DNA from: AWTP1-13 sp963820375
GTDB taxonomy: Bacteria; Pseudomonadota; Alphaproteobacteria; Rhizobiales; Hyphomicrobiaceae
Direction: 5' to 3'
DNA length: 64,000 nt
Assembly (NCBI GenBank): GCA_963820375.1
Contig: CAWFZX010000029.1
Coordinates: 124,001-188,000, forward strand
The notes under the pieces are model-generated. The model did no database searches, was not told the DNA's origin, and saw only the letters and a list, made by a program, of their open reading frames with translations. Positions 17,203 to 25,943 of the stretch are shown here, one piece after another. The translations under genes were made by a program, and so were the position numbers. Position 1 is the stretch's first letter; each line of letters begins with the position of its first letter.

Positions 17203-18540
17203 ATGAGCTTCAATGAAATCCTGGGCATCGTCATGCTGGTCGGCATGATCAGCGTCATTTTTATCGGCTTCCCGATCTCCTTCACCCTGCTGTTCCTTGC
17301 CTTCGTCTTTGGCTCGATCGGCATCGGCCCGGACCAGACTTTCAATCTGGCCTACTTGCAGATCTGGGGCACGATGAAGGACGACATCCTGCCCGCCGTC
17401 CCGCTCTTCATCTTCATGGGCTACATGACGGAGCAGGCGGGCCTGATGGAGCGGCTGTTCAAGGCGCTGCGCCACCTGCTCGCACCCGTGCGCGGCTCCC
17501 TCTACCTGGCGGTGATCTTGACGGCAACCATCTTCGCCATGGCGACGGGCATTGTCGGCGCCGCGGTCACGGTGCTCGGCATTATGGCCGGACCGATCAT
17601 GATCAAGACCGGCTATGATGCCAGGCTGTCGGCAGGCGCAATAGCAGCAGGCGGCACCCTCGGGATCTTGATCCCCCCCAGCGTCATGCTGGTGGTGATG
17701 GGTCCAACCTTGGGCGTGCCGGTCAACCTGCTGTATTCCGCCGCCTTCGGACCGGGCTTTTTGTTGGCGGGCCTCTACATCGCCTACACAATGACACGCA
17801 GCTTCTGGAACCCGGCACTCGGCCCGCCGGTGCCGAAGCAAGAGCGGGTCGGCGATGCCTGGCTGGTCATCAAAGAGGTCCTGATCGGCGTGTTGCCGCT
17901 GGTGGCATTGATTGGCTTCACGCTGGGGACGATTCTCGGCGGCCTCGCCACACCCACCGAAGCGGCCTCCTGCGGCGCCTTCGGTGCCACTGTGCTTGCG
18001 TTGCTCTATCGCCGGCTCACACGCAAGGGGCTCGCCAACGCGGCAGTGGCAACCATGGTAACCTCGAGCATGGTGTTGCTACTCGCCGTGTCCTCGAACG
18101 TGTTCGGCGCCGTCTTCACCAAGCTTGGCACCGCCAGCGTCATTACCAATACCCTGGTCAACATGCCGCTTCCCGACATCTGGAAGCTGGGACTGATCAT
18201 GTTGCTCATCTTCGTGCTGGGTTGGCCGTTCGAATGGCCGGCAATCGTGCTGGTGTTTCTGCCAATCTTCCTACCGGTCGTGGAGCAGCTGCAGCTCGGC
18301 CTGTCCAAGCTAGACTTGCTGATCTGGTTCGGAGCGCTGGTGGCGGTCAATCTGCAGACCGCCTTCCTCAGTCCGCCCGTCGCCATGTCGGCCTACTACC
18401 TCAAGAATGTCGTACCACAATGGAGCCTGTCCACTATCTACCGAGGCATGGCGGACTACATGGTGATCCAGATCCTCTGCCTGGTCACCCTGCTGGCCTG
18501 GCCGCAGGTTGTGCTCTGGCTGCCCAAGCTGCTCAGATAG
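17203..18540 (+). CDS. dctM: TRAP transporter large permease (DctM family)
   Basis: This 445-residue protein is almost entirely hydrophobic, with about 12 helices. It carries DctM hallmarks such as AVPLFIFMGYMTEQAGLMERLF, AMATGIVGAAVTVLG and GGTLGILIPPSVMLVVMG. It is the ion-coupled (usually sodium) membrane channel of the tripartite transporter. It closes the dctPQM operon; no clear terminator follows. The substrate is unknown, and no catabolic gene lies in the same operon to indicate it. Confidence 0.92.
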   Translation: MSFNEILGIVMLVGMISVIFIGFPISFTLLFLAFVFGSIGIGPDQTFNLAYLQIWGTMKDDILPAVPLFIFMGYMTEQAGLMERLFKALRHLLAPVRGSLYLAVILTATIFAMATGIVGAAVTVLGIMAGPIMIKTGYDARLSAGAIAAGGTLGILIPPSVMLVVMGPTLGVPVNLLYSAAFGPGFLLAGLYIAYTMTRSFWNPALGPPVPKQERVGDAWLVIKEVLIGVLPLVALIGFTLGTILGGLATPTEAASCGAFGATVLALLYRRLTRKGLANAAVATMVTSSMVLLLAVSSNVFGAVFTKLGTASVITNTLVNMPLPDIWKLGLIMLLIFVLGWPFEWPAIVLVFLPIFLPVVEQLQLGLSKLDLLIWFGALVAVNLQTAFLSPPVAMSAYYLKNVVPQWSLSTIYRGMADYMVIQILCLVTLLAWPQVVLWLPKLLR

Positions 18541-18903
18541 CACGTTGACCCTTTCCTCGGTTCACTTTGCGACCTCGCTAGGCGCGGTCTCGACTTGTGG
18601 TCGCGCCAGGGATGAAGTCAGTGCGGGGCCGCGTTCAGCGAGCCCGCGAGGTCGCCGGCGTTGGCCCGGACGGTCCTGCAAGGGAATCCGGCGCGCTTCT
18701 TGATCGCCGAAAGCAAGATGCTGGGAAGGCAACGTTGCGGCGAGAGCGTGACGGCGCAACGGCCCAGCACAGCGGTGAGCCCGACGCGTGCTCCAGCCAG
18801 CTCTCCGCAGCAGGCCGCCTTGTCGGCCGACCACCCGTGGCGCCCGGCTCGAGCACAGCGCCGCTGCGCAAGGACACCGGCCAAGGGCTTGAGAGTTGAT
18901 AGC
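18541..18903. other. Gene-free region between dctM and the HTH regulator
   Basis: About 360 bases without a convincing gene. Open frames here on both strands show only low-complexity Arg/Ala-rich translations. The promoter of the regulator starts at its end. Confidence 0.4.
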
Positions 18904-18940
18904 TTGCACATAATTCCTGATAACTCGTATAGTAATTATC
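18904..18940 (+). promoter_or_regulatory. Promoter with overlapping palindromic operator for the HTH gene
   Basis: TTGCAC (18904-18909) and TATAGT (18928-18933) form a sigma-70-like promoter with an 18-base spacer. A 22-base imperfect palindrome (arms GATAACTCGTA and TAGTAATTATC, 8 of 11 positions paired) covers 18919-18940 and thus the -10 element. It lies 23 bases before the start of an XRE-type regulator, so autoregulation is the simplest reading. The AT-rich composition contrasts with the flanks. Confidence 0.5.
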
Positions 18941-18963
18941 ATCGTTGATACCTCCAGGCAGGC

Positions 18964-19287
18964 ATGATCATTGCTGCACAATTGCGAGCCGCCCGGGCGC
19001 TGCTCGGCATCGACCAACAGACGTTGGCCGACCTTTCGGGTGTGTCCCTGCCAACAATCCAACGGATGGAAGCGAGCCAGGGAAACGTGCGTGGCGTCGT
19101 CGATACGCTCACCAAGGTGGTCGAGGCCTTGAACGCGGCAGGAATCGAATTGCTCGGAGAGAATGCCAAGAGCGATGGCGGCGGGCGCGGTGTTCGTTTC
19201 CGGGAGCCCTCAGCGATCGCTGATCGCCGCCGCGCCGTATCTCCGTCGCGCGCCAAGAAAGGGCGCACGATGGTCCGCGTGAAGTAG
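18964..19287 (+). CDS. XRE-family helix-turn-helix regulator
   Basis: This 107-residue protein has one N-terminal Cro/CI-type HTH. LRAARALLGIDQQTLADLSGVS is followed by the recognition helix LPTIQRME, and then a helix VVDTLTKVVEALNAAGIELL. The C-terminal 35 residues are basic and probably disordered. It lies 58 bases upstream of the hydrogenase-4-like operon on the same strand, so it may be its leader gene and regulator as well as regulating itself through the palindrome at 18919-18940. No sensor domain is visible. It could also be a toxin-antitoxin-type antitoxin, but no toxin gene is adjacent. Confidence 0.82.
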   Translation: MIIAAQLRAARALLGIDQQTLADLSGVSLPTIQRMEASQGNVRGVVDTLTKVVEALNAAGIELLGENAKSDGGGRGVRFREPSAIADRRRAVSPSRAKKGRTMVRVK

Positions 19288-19345
19288 ACCAAGACCCTGG
19301 AATTGAGGAAGCGACGCCGCTGTCCGGCGGCGGGAACGGGGGCGA

Positions 19346-21352
19346 ATGCAGATTGGGATCGCACTGGGGGGCGTGGCCGTCCTGCTAGGTACGGCCGTGA
19401 TCGGGGCGCTATTTCAGAGAACGCGCACAGCCTGCCTTTTGACCTACGGCATTTGCCTCTTCGCCTGCTTGGCGATGCTGGCCGCAAGCTGTCAGCACCT
19501 CGCAATCGAAGCAGGTATGCCGCAAACCCTCCGCTTGCCGGTCGGCTTGCCCTGGAGCGGTGCACATTTTCGCCTGGACGCGTTGGCCGCATTCTTCCTT
19601 GCGGTGGTCAATCTGGGTGGCGCGGGTGCCAGCCTCTTCGCCATCGGTTACGGTCGGCACGAGCCAGCGCCGGGACGCGTCCTTCCTTTCTATCCGCTGT
19701 TTGTCGCGGCTATGAACCTCGTCGTGCTCGCCGACGACGCCTTCAGCTTTCTCGCTGCTTGGGAATTCATGTCGCTGTCGTCATGGCTGCTCGTGCTGGC
19801 CCACCATCACGATCCGCACAATAGGCGGGCGGGCTACATCTACATCCTAATGGCAAGCTTCGGCACCTTCGCGCTGCTGTTGGCCTTCGGGCTGCTGGCG
19901 GGGGGAACCGGCGGCTATACCTTTGCCGAGATCCGCAGCGGCCCCGGCGCGCTGCCGGCTGTCGTCCTGCTGCTGGCCCTGCTGGGCGCCGGCTCCAAGG
20001 CCGGGCTGGTGCCGCTACACGTGTGGCTGCCGCTCGCGCACCCGGCCGCCCCCAGCCACGTCTCAGCATTGATGAGCGGGGTGATGACCAAGGTTGCCAT
20101 CTATGGCTTCATTCGTATCGCCTTTGACCTCAACGGTCCGCCCGCCTGGTGGTGGAGCGTGCCGGTGATCGTGATCGCCGGCATCACCTGCGTGCTGGGT
20201 GTGCTCAGCGCCCTGATGCAGCACGATCTGAAGCGTCTGCTTGCCTATCACACCGTTGAGAACATCGGCATCATCTTCCTGGGCCTCGGCCTGGCGCTGG
20301 CATTCTCTTCGCATGGCTTGCCGGCCCCGGCGGCGCTGGCGCTGACCGCCGCCCTGTTCCACGTCCTCAATCACTGCCTGTTCAAGAGCCTGCTGTTCTT
20401 CGGCTCCGGCGCCGTGCTCAGCGCCACGGGCGAGCGCGATCTGGAACGCCTTGGCGGCCTGATCCAGCGCATGCCCCTAACCGCGTTCGCCTTCCTAACC
20501 GGGTGCCTGGCGATCTCGGCGCTGCCGCCGCTCAACGGCTTCGTCTCCGAGTGGTTGACTTTCCAGGCCATCCTGATCAGTCCCATCCTGCCGTCGTGGG
20601 CGTTGAAGCTCATCGTCCCAGCCGTCGGTGCCATGCTCGCCCTGTCCGCAGCGCTTGCCGCCGCCTGCTTCGTCAAAGCGTTTGGCGTGACCTTCCTCGG
20701 CCGGCCGCGCACGCCGGCGGCCGAGCTGGCGGTCGAGACCGACCGGGTCTCGCTCGCCGCCATGCTCGCCTTCGCGTTACTGTGCCTCGTGGCCGGTGTG
20801 CTGCCGGGCCTCTTTATCGATTTTTTGGCGCCAGCGGTACAAGGCTTAACCGGTGCGCGCATGCCGCAGCAGAGCGCGTTCGGATTTCTATCGATCGTGC
20901 CCGTCAGCGAGAGCCGCAGCTCCTACAACGGCCTGCTCGTCTTCGTCTTTATTGCGGCCTCCACGCTGCTCACCGTCGGCGTCATTCACGGCGTGGCGTC
21001 GCGCGCCGTGCGTCGCGCGCCGGCATGGGACTGCGGCTTTCCGCTGGCGAGCCCCAGCACCCAGTACACGGCCGACAGTTTCGCCCAGCCGATCCGGCGC
21101 GTGTTCGGCACGGTGGTGTTTGCGGCCCGCGAACATGTCGACATGCCGCCACCTGGATCGGCTCGGCCCGCGCGTCTTGCCGTAACGCTGCGCGATCCTC
21201 TCTGGGACAGCATTTATGCGCCGCTCGCTGCCGGCATCGGCTTCGCCGCAGAGCGCCTCAACCATCTGCAATTCCTGACCATCAGGCAGTACCTGAGCCT
21301 GGTGTTCGTCGCCCTGATCAGCCTGCTGCTGCTGGTATCGATATGGACCTGA
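19346..21352 (+). CDS. hyfB: Hydrogenase-4 subunit B-like ion-translocating protein
   Basis: This 668-residue membrane protein is of the HyfB/NuoL-like (Mrp antiporter) family with about 16 helices. Conserved stretches include AWEFMSLSSWLLV (the glutamate in helix 5), KAGLVPLHVWLPLAHPAAPSHVSALMSGVMTK and LLAYHTVENIGII, each containing charged residues used for proton or sodium transfer. The C-terminal part (GVASRAVRRAPAWDCGFPLASPSTQYTADSFAQPIRRVFG) is specific to HyfB rather than NuoL. GGGGG precedes the ATG. It is the first gene of a six-gene operon and overlaps hyfC by ten bases. Confidence 0.9.
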   Translation: MQIGIALGGVAVLLGTAVIGALFQRTRTACLLTYGICLFACLAMLAASCQHLAIEAGMPQTLRLPVGLPWSGAHFRLDALAAFFLAVVNLGGAGASLFAIGYGRHEPAPGRVLPFYPLFVAAMNLVVLADDAFSFLAAWEFMSLSSWLLVLAHHHDPHNRRAGYIYILMASFGTFALLLAFGLLAGGTGGYTFAEIRSGPGALPAVVLLLALLGAGSKAGLVPLHVWLPLAHPAAPSHVSALMSGVMTKVAIYGFIRIAFDLNGPPAWWWSVPVIVIAGITCVLGVLSALMQHDLKRLLAYHTVENIGIIFLGLGLALAFSSHGLPAPAALALTAALFHVLNHCLFKSLLFFGSGAVLSATGERDLERLGGLIQRMPLTAFAFLTGCLAISALPPLNGFVSEWLTFQAILISPILPSWALKLIVPAVGAMLALSAALAAACFVKAFGVTFLGRPRTPAAELAVETDRVSLAAMLAFALLCLVAGVLPGLFIDFLAPAVQGLTGARMPQQSAFGFLSIVPVSESRSSYNGLLVFVFIAASTLLTVGVIHGVASRAVRRAPAWDCGFPLASPSTQYTADSFAQPIRRVFGTVVFAAREHVDMPPPGSARPARLAVTLRDPLWDSIYAPLAAGIGFAAERLNHLQFLTIRQYLSLVFVALISLLLLVSIWT

Positions 21353-22296
21353 TCAGCGCCCTCCTTCTGCAGGCAGTGCAGATGCTGGCGGTGCTGGCTT
21401 TGGCGCCGTTGCTGCTGGGATTCACGCGCAAAGTCAAAGCACGCCTCATGCGTCGGCGCGGACCGCCGGTACTACAACCCTACCGCGACCTGCTGAAGCT
21501 GATACGCAAGGAGGCGGTACTGGCACAGAACGCCTCCTGGCTGTTCCGTAGCGCTCCCTACTTGATTTTCGCAGCAACCTGGGTGGCAGCGGCCCTGGTG
21601 CCGACGTTTGCCACCGGCCTAATCTTCAGTTGGGTGGGTGACATGCTCGCCATCATCGCGCTAATGGGCTCGGCCCGCTTCTTCCTGGCGCTGGCCGGCA
21701 TGGACATCGGCACCAGCTTCGGCGGCATTGGCTCCAGCCGGGAGATGCTGTTTGCCTCGCTAGCCGAGCCGGCCATGATCATGATCGTATTCACCGTGGC
21801 CCTGGTTGCCGGCTCGACCCAGCTGTCTTTCGTCGCCGCCTTCATGCAGGACAACGCCAGCCTGCGCGTGTCGCTCGGGTTGGCGGCCGTCGCGCTCGCC
21901 ATTGTTGCTGTTGCTGAGAACGCGCGCATCCCGGTCGACAACCCGGCCACGCATCTTGAGCTGACCATGGTGCACGAGGCCATGGTGCTCGAATACTCCG
22001 GCCGGCACCTGGCGATGATCGAGTTGGCATCCGCCGTTAAACTCCTGCTCTATGTCTCGCTGGTTGCCTGCATCTTCGTGCCCTGGGGACTGGCCCCGGC
22101 AGGCGGCGGACCGGCCGCCTATGCGGTCGGCGCCGCGGTCTGGCTTGGCAAGCTGCTGATTGGCGGCTTCCTGTTGGTGCTGTTCGAGACTTCAATCGCC
22201 AAGATGCGCGTCTTCCGCGTGCCGCAGTTCCTCGGCGTAGCGCTCATGCTCGGCCTGCTCGGCACGCTGCTACTGTTCGTGTCGCGGAGCTTCTAG
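21343..22296 (+). CDS. hyfC: Hydrogenase-4 subunit C-like (NuoH-related) membrane subunit
   Basis: This encodes 317 residues with about eight helices, homologous to HyfC/HycD and complex I NuoH. Family signatures include RRGPPVLQPYRDLLKLIRKEA near the start and AENARIPVDNPATHLELTMVHEAMVLEYSG, which carries the conserved acidic residues at the junction with the hydrophilic arm. It anchors the large and small subunits to the membrane. The ATG at 21343 lies inside the end of hyfB, ten bases overlapping, so translation is coupled. hyfE follows directly. Confidence 0.9.
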   Translation: MDLISALLLQAVQMLAVLALAPLLLGFTRKVKARLMRRRGPPVLQPYRDLLKLIRKEAVLAQNASWLFRSAPYLIFAATWVAAALVPTFATGLIFSWVGDMLAIIALMGSARFFLALAGMDIGTSFGGIGSSREMLFASLAEPAMIMIVFTVALVAGSTQLSFVAAFMQDNASLRVSLGLAAVALAIVAVAENARIPVDNPATHLELTMVHEAMVLEYSGRHLAMIELASAVKLLLYVSLVACIFVPWGLAPAGGGPAAYAVGAAVWLGKLLIGGFLLVLFETSIAKMRVFRVPQFLGVALMLGLLGTLLLFVSRSF

Positions 22297-22962
22297 ATGA
22301 ACGGGCACTACTTCGATGTGGCGCACATGCTGGCCGGCGGGTTGGTGCTGGTGAGTTTCATGTTGCTCTACCAGGACCGCATGTTCGCCTTACTCAACGT
22401 GTTTGCCCTACACGCCGTCATACTTTCCTGCTCGGTGGCCTGGCAGGCCTACATCCAGGGCGCGGGGCATCTTTACGTGCCGGCGGCGATCGCCTTGACG
22501 CTCAAGGCCGTGATCATTCCGGTGGCGCTGCGCCATGTCGTGATTCGGCTCGGCATTCATCGTGCTATCGAGAACGTGGTCGGCATCGGTCCAACGATGC
22601 TCGCCGGTATCGGTCTTGTCGGCCTGTCTATGGTGGTGATGCTGAAGGCCACCGGCTCCTCCGTCGACCCGCTGGCGCGCGAAGACCTGGCATTTGCGCT
22701 GGCCGTCGTGCTGCTGGGTCTGCTGATGATGGTCATGCGCCGCAATGCCGTCAGTCAGGTTGTCGGCTTCATGTCGATGGAGAACGGCCTGATCCTGGCC
22801 GCAACCGGCGCCAAAGGCATGCCGCTGGTGGTCGAAATCAGCATCGCCTTCTCGGTTCTGGTGGCGTTCATCGTCATCGGCGTCTTTCTGTTCCGCATCC
22901 GCGAGCGCTTTGACACGGTCGACGTGCAGGCGCTCGACAGCTTCCGGGGCGAACGCCGATGA
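22297..22962 (+). CDS. hyfE: Hydrogenase-4 subunit E-like membrane protein
   Basis: This 221-residue integral membrane protein of the HyfE family has about seven helices. Its last third (RRNAVSQVVGFMSMENGLILAATGAKGMPLVVEISIAFSVL) corresponds to NuoK, with the buried glutamate of the MENG motif. The start codon immediately follows the hyfC stop codon, and its own stop overlaps hyfF in an ATGA. In related complexes it forms part of the ion channel. There is nothing unusual in length or motifs. Confidence 0.9.
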   Translation: MNGHYFDVAHMLAGGLVLVSFMLLYQDRMFALLNVFALHAVILSCSVAWQAYIQGAGHLYVPAAIALTLKAVIIPVALRHVVIRLGIHRAIENVVGIGPTMLAGIGLVGLSMVVMLKATGSSVDPLAREDLAFALAVVLLGLLMMVMRRNAVSQVVGFMSMENGLILAATGAKGMPLVVEISIAFSVLVAFIVIGVFLFRIRERFDTVDVQALDSFRGERR

Positions 22963-24419
22963 GCGGTCTGTGGCACGCCGTTACGCTCGAGCCGGTCAAC
23001 GCCATCCTGGTGATTCCCTTGCTGTCGGCCGTGCTCCTCGCGCTGCTGCCCGCTTATTGGCTCGCCGCACGCCTCAACGTGGCGGCGGCACTGGCGACAT
23101 TCCTGTCTGCGCTCAGCTTGCTGGGCGAGCGGCCCGCACCCAACGGTTACCTGTTTGTCGACGATCTCAATGTGGTGTTCGTGGTGCTGGCGACTTTCGT
23201 GGGCTTCACCACCAGTGCCTTCAGTGCCAGCTACATCGCGCACGAGCTGGAGACGGGACGGCTGACGACGCGCTACCTGCGCTTCTATCACGCCATGTAC
23301 CAAACGCTGATGTTCGCCATGAACCTGGCGCTAGTCGCCAACAATATCGGTCTCATGTGGGTGGCCATCGAACTGGCGACGCTGACGACGGTGGCAATGG
23401 TCGGCATCTATCGCACGCACGCGGCGCTGGAGGCCGCCTGGAAATATTTCATTCTCGGCAGCGTGGGCATCGCCCTGGCGCTGTTCGGCACCATCCTCGT
23501 TTACATGGCCGCACGCCCGGTGATTGGCGAGGGACAGGATGCGATGGTGTGGACGGTACTGATAGAGAAGGCCGCCGGCTTCAGTCCGGAGCTCTTAAAC
23601 GTCGCCTTCGTCTTCCTGATGCTCGGCTACGGCACGAAGGTGGGCTTGGCCCCCTTGCACGCCTGGCTGCCCGATGCGCATGCGGAGGGGCCCACGCCGA
23701 TTTCCGCCGTGCTCTCAGGTTTGCTGCTCAACGTGGCCCTCTATGCCGTGCTGCGCTTCAAGATGCTGCTGGCCACCGTCCCCGCCGCCATCTCGCCCGG
23801 CCCGCTGATGGTGACAATGGGCCTCGTCTCGGTCGTCTTCGCAGCCTTCATGCTGTTCCGCCGGCGCGATATCAAACGCCTGTTCGCCTACTCTTCAATC
23901 GAGCACATGGGCATCATCACCTTTGCCTTCGGCATTGGAGACGCACTCGCCAATTTCGCCGGCCTACTGCACATGACCATGCACTCGCTGACTAAGTCGG
24001 CGATTTTCTTCGCCGTAGGCCACATCGCCCAGGGCAAGGGCACGCAACGGCTGGCTGAGATTCGCGGCCTGACGGAGAGCCACCCGGTGCTCGGCTGGGG
24101 CCTGGTGGTGGGCGTGGTCGCTATCGCCGGCCTGCCGCCGCTCGGGATTTTCATGAGCGAATTCCTGATCGTGAGCTCCACCTTCGCGCGCGCTCCCTTG
24201 CTCGCCATTGTGCTCGTGCTCGGCCTCTTGGTGGCGCTCGGTGCGCTGATGCTGCGTCTCAACGAGATGGCATTCGGGACGCCTACCGGCAAAACCGCCA
24301 CCGTCAGGGCGTCCTACGTGCCCCTTTATGCCCACCTGGCGCTGGTGCTAGCGGCCGGCATCTACCTGCCGGCGCCGCTGGTCGCCTGGTTTCAAAGCGT
24401 GGCGCGGCTGCTCGGGTGA
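22959..24419 (+). CDS. hyfF: Hydrogenase-4 subunit F-like antiporter subunit
   Basis: This encodes 486 residues with about 14 helices, in the NuoN/NuoL/Mrp antiporter superfamily, HyfF branch. Conserved segments are WVAIELATLTTVAMVG (helix 5 glutamate), GYGTKVGLAPLHAWLPDAHAEGPTPISAVLSG and RLFAYSSIEHMGII. It is the second antiporter-like subunit, so with HyfB the complex would hold two potential ion-pumping units. It is translationally coupled on both sides (ATGA with hyfE; the hyfG ribosome site overlaps its stop). Confidence 0.92.
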   Translation: MSGLWHAVTLEPVNAILVIPLLSAVLLALLPAYWLAARLNVAAALATFLSALSLLGERPAPNGYLFVDDLNVVFVVLATFVGFTTSAFSASYIAHELETGRLTTRYLRFYHAMYQTLMFAMNLALVANNIGLMWVAIELATLTTVAMVGIYRTHAALEAAWKYFILGSVGIALALFGTILVYMAARPVIGEGQDAMVWTVLIEKAAGFSPELLNVAFVFLMLGYGTKVGLAPLHAWLPDAHAEGPTPISAVLSGLLLNVALYAVLRFKMLLATVPAAISPGPLMVTMGLVSVVFAAFMLFRRRDIKRLFAYSSIEHMGIITFAFGIGDALANFAGLLHMTMHSLTKSAIFFAVGHIAQGKGTQRLAEIRGLTESHPVLGWGLVVGVVAIAGLPPLGIFMSEFLIVSSTFARAPLLAIVLVLGLLVALGALMLRLNEMAFGTPTGKTATVRASYVPLYAHLALVLAAGIYLPAPLVAWFQSVARLLG

Positions 24420-24427
24420 GGCAAGAC

Positions 24428-25936
24428 ATGGGATGGCTTCAACAAACGCTGCAGCAAGGCCGGCCGGCGAACGCGGGCCAGCCCCGCGTCATTGTCGACG
24501 CGGCGGCTTGGGTGCGCGGCGGTGAACAATTGGCGTCGGGCGCGGGCACCCTGCTGGGCCTGTGGGGCGAGGCCGATCGCGTTCATCTGGCCGTCCTGCA
24601 GGACGGCCAGGTCGGCATCCTCACCCTTGCCTGCCCCAGCGGACGATTTCCCTCGATCGGCAGTAAGCATCCACCCGCCATGCGCCTGGAGCGCGCCATC
24701 CGTGATCTTTATGGGCTTGAGCCCGAAGCTGCGCCCGATAGGCGACGCTGGCTAGATCACGGGCGTTGGGGCGTGCGTTATCCGCTCGGGAGCAACGAGG
24801 CGACGCGCGTCAGCGACGATGCCTACGCCTTCCATGCTGCTGAAGGTCCGCCGATGCATCAAATCCCGGTGGGTCCGGTGCATGCCGGGATCATTGAGCC
24901 CGGCCACTTCCGCTTCATCGCCAATGGCGAGACAGTCGTCCGTCTGGAGGAACGGCTGGGCTATGTGCACAAGGGCATCAACTCTCTCATGACAGACGCA
25001 ACGCTCGAACAAGCTGCACGGTTGGCCGGGCGCGTTTCCGGCGACAGCACGGTGGCATATGCGTTGGCCTTCGCGCGCGCCGTCGAGGCGGCGCTTCAAC
25101 TGGAGCCGCCCCGACGCGCTGTCTGGTTGCGCGCACTGATGGCCGAGCTGGAACGGATCGCCAACCATTTCGGCGACATCGGCGCCATTTGCAACGACGC
25201 ATCGTTTTCCCTGCTGCATGCCCACTGCGGCATCCTGCGCGAGCACGTGCTGCGCGCCGCCGACAGCTGTTTCGGGCATCGCCTCATGATGGATCGCGTG
25301 GTCCCGGGCGGCGTGACGGCCGAACTTCGCCCGGACGGCACCACGACCCTGCGCTCGCTGATCGCGACGATCCGGCAACGCTTTCCTGAGTTGATCGAAC
25401 TTTACGACCGCACCGCGTCATTGCAAGACCGCACGGTCACGACAGGGATCCTCAGCCGCGACCTTGCCAAACAGTACGGGGCGGGCGGTTTTGTCGGACG
25501 AGCGTCTGGCCGGGCCTTCGATGCGCGCAAGGTGCCGAGCTACTCGCCCTATCCCGAGCTGCGATTCGATGTGCCCATCCGGCAGGCGGGCGATGTTGAC
25601 GCGCGCATCTGGGTACGCATCGAGGAGGTGCACCAGTCGGTTTCGCTTATCGAGCAGATTCTGGAGGGTCTGCCCGAGGGTACGCTGCGAGTGGCATCGC
25701 TGCAAAAAAATCAGCGCGCCGGCGGCGAGGGCTGGGCTCTGGTCGAGGGCTTCCGCGGCGACATCCTGGCTTGGCTCCGCCTTACCCCTGCTGACACGAT
25801 CGCACGCTGCCATTTGCGCGATCCGTCGTGGTTGCAGTGGCCCCTGCTCGAGGCCGCCATCGCCGGCAACATCGTCGCCGACTTCCCCCTCTGCAACAAA
25901 TCCTTCAACTGCTCCTATTCGGGGCACGACCTCTAA
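24428..25936 (+). CDS. hyfG: Hydrogenase-4 large subunit-like protein lacking the NiFe ligands
   Basis: The 502-residue protein has an N-terminal NuoC-like part (1-110) fused to a NiFe-hydrogenase/NuoD-like part, as in HyfG and HycE. IPVGPVHAGIIEPGHFRF and LGYVHKGI are typical. However, where active group 4 enzymes have RVCGIC, this protein has RVSGDS (residues 202-207), with both cysteines as serines. The C-terminal DPCxxC is replaced by FNCSYSGHDL, keeping at most one cysteine. It therefore cannot hold a normal Ni-Fe centre and should not produce or oxidise H2. This fits the energy-converting hydrogenase-related (Ehr) class. The ATG at 24428 follows GTGAGG by six bases. Confidence 0.88.
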   Translation: MGWLQQTLQQGRPANAGQPRVIVDAAAWVRGGEQLASGAGTLLGLWGEADRVHLAVLQDGQVGILTLACPSGRFPSIGSKHPPAMRLERAIRDLYGLEPEAAPDRRRWLDHGRWGVRYPLGSNEATRVSDDAYAFHAAEGPPMHQIPVGPVHAGIIEPGHFRFIANGETVVRLEERLGYVHKGINSLMTDATLEQAARLAGRVSGDSTVAYALAFARAVEAALQLEPPRRAVWLRALMAELERIANHFGDIGAICNDASFSLLHAHCGILREHVLRAADSCFGHRLMMDRVVPGGVTAELRPDGTTTLRSLIATIRQRFPELIELYDRTASLQDRTVTTGILSRDLAKQYGAGGFVGRASGRAFDARKVPSYSPYPELRFDVPIRQAGDVDARIWVRIEEVHQSVSLIEQILEGLPEGTLRVASLQKNQRAGGEGWALVEGFRGDILAWLRLTPADTIARCHLRDPSWLQWPLLEAAIAGNIVADFPLCNKSFNCSYSGHDL

Positions 25937-25943
25937 CAGCCAC

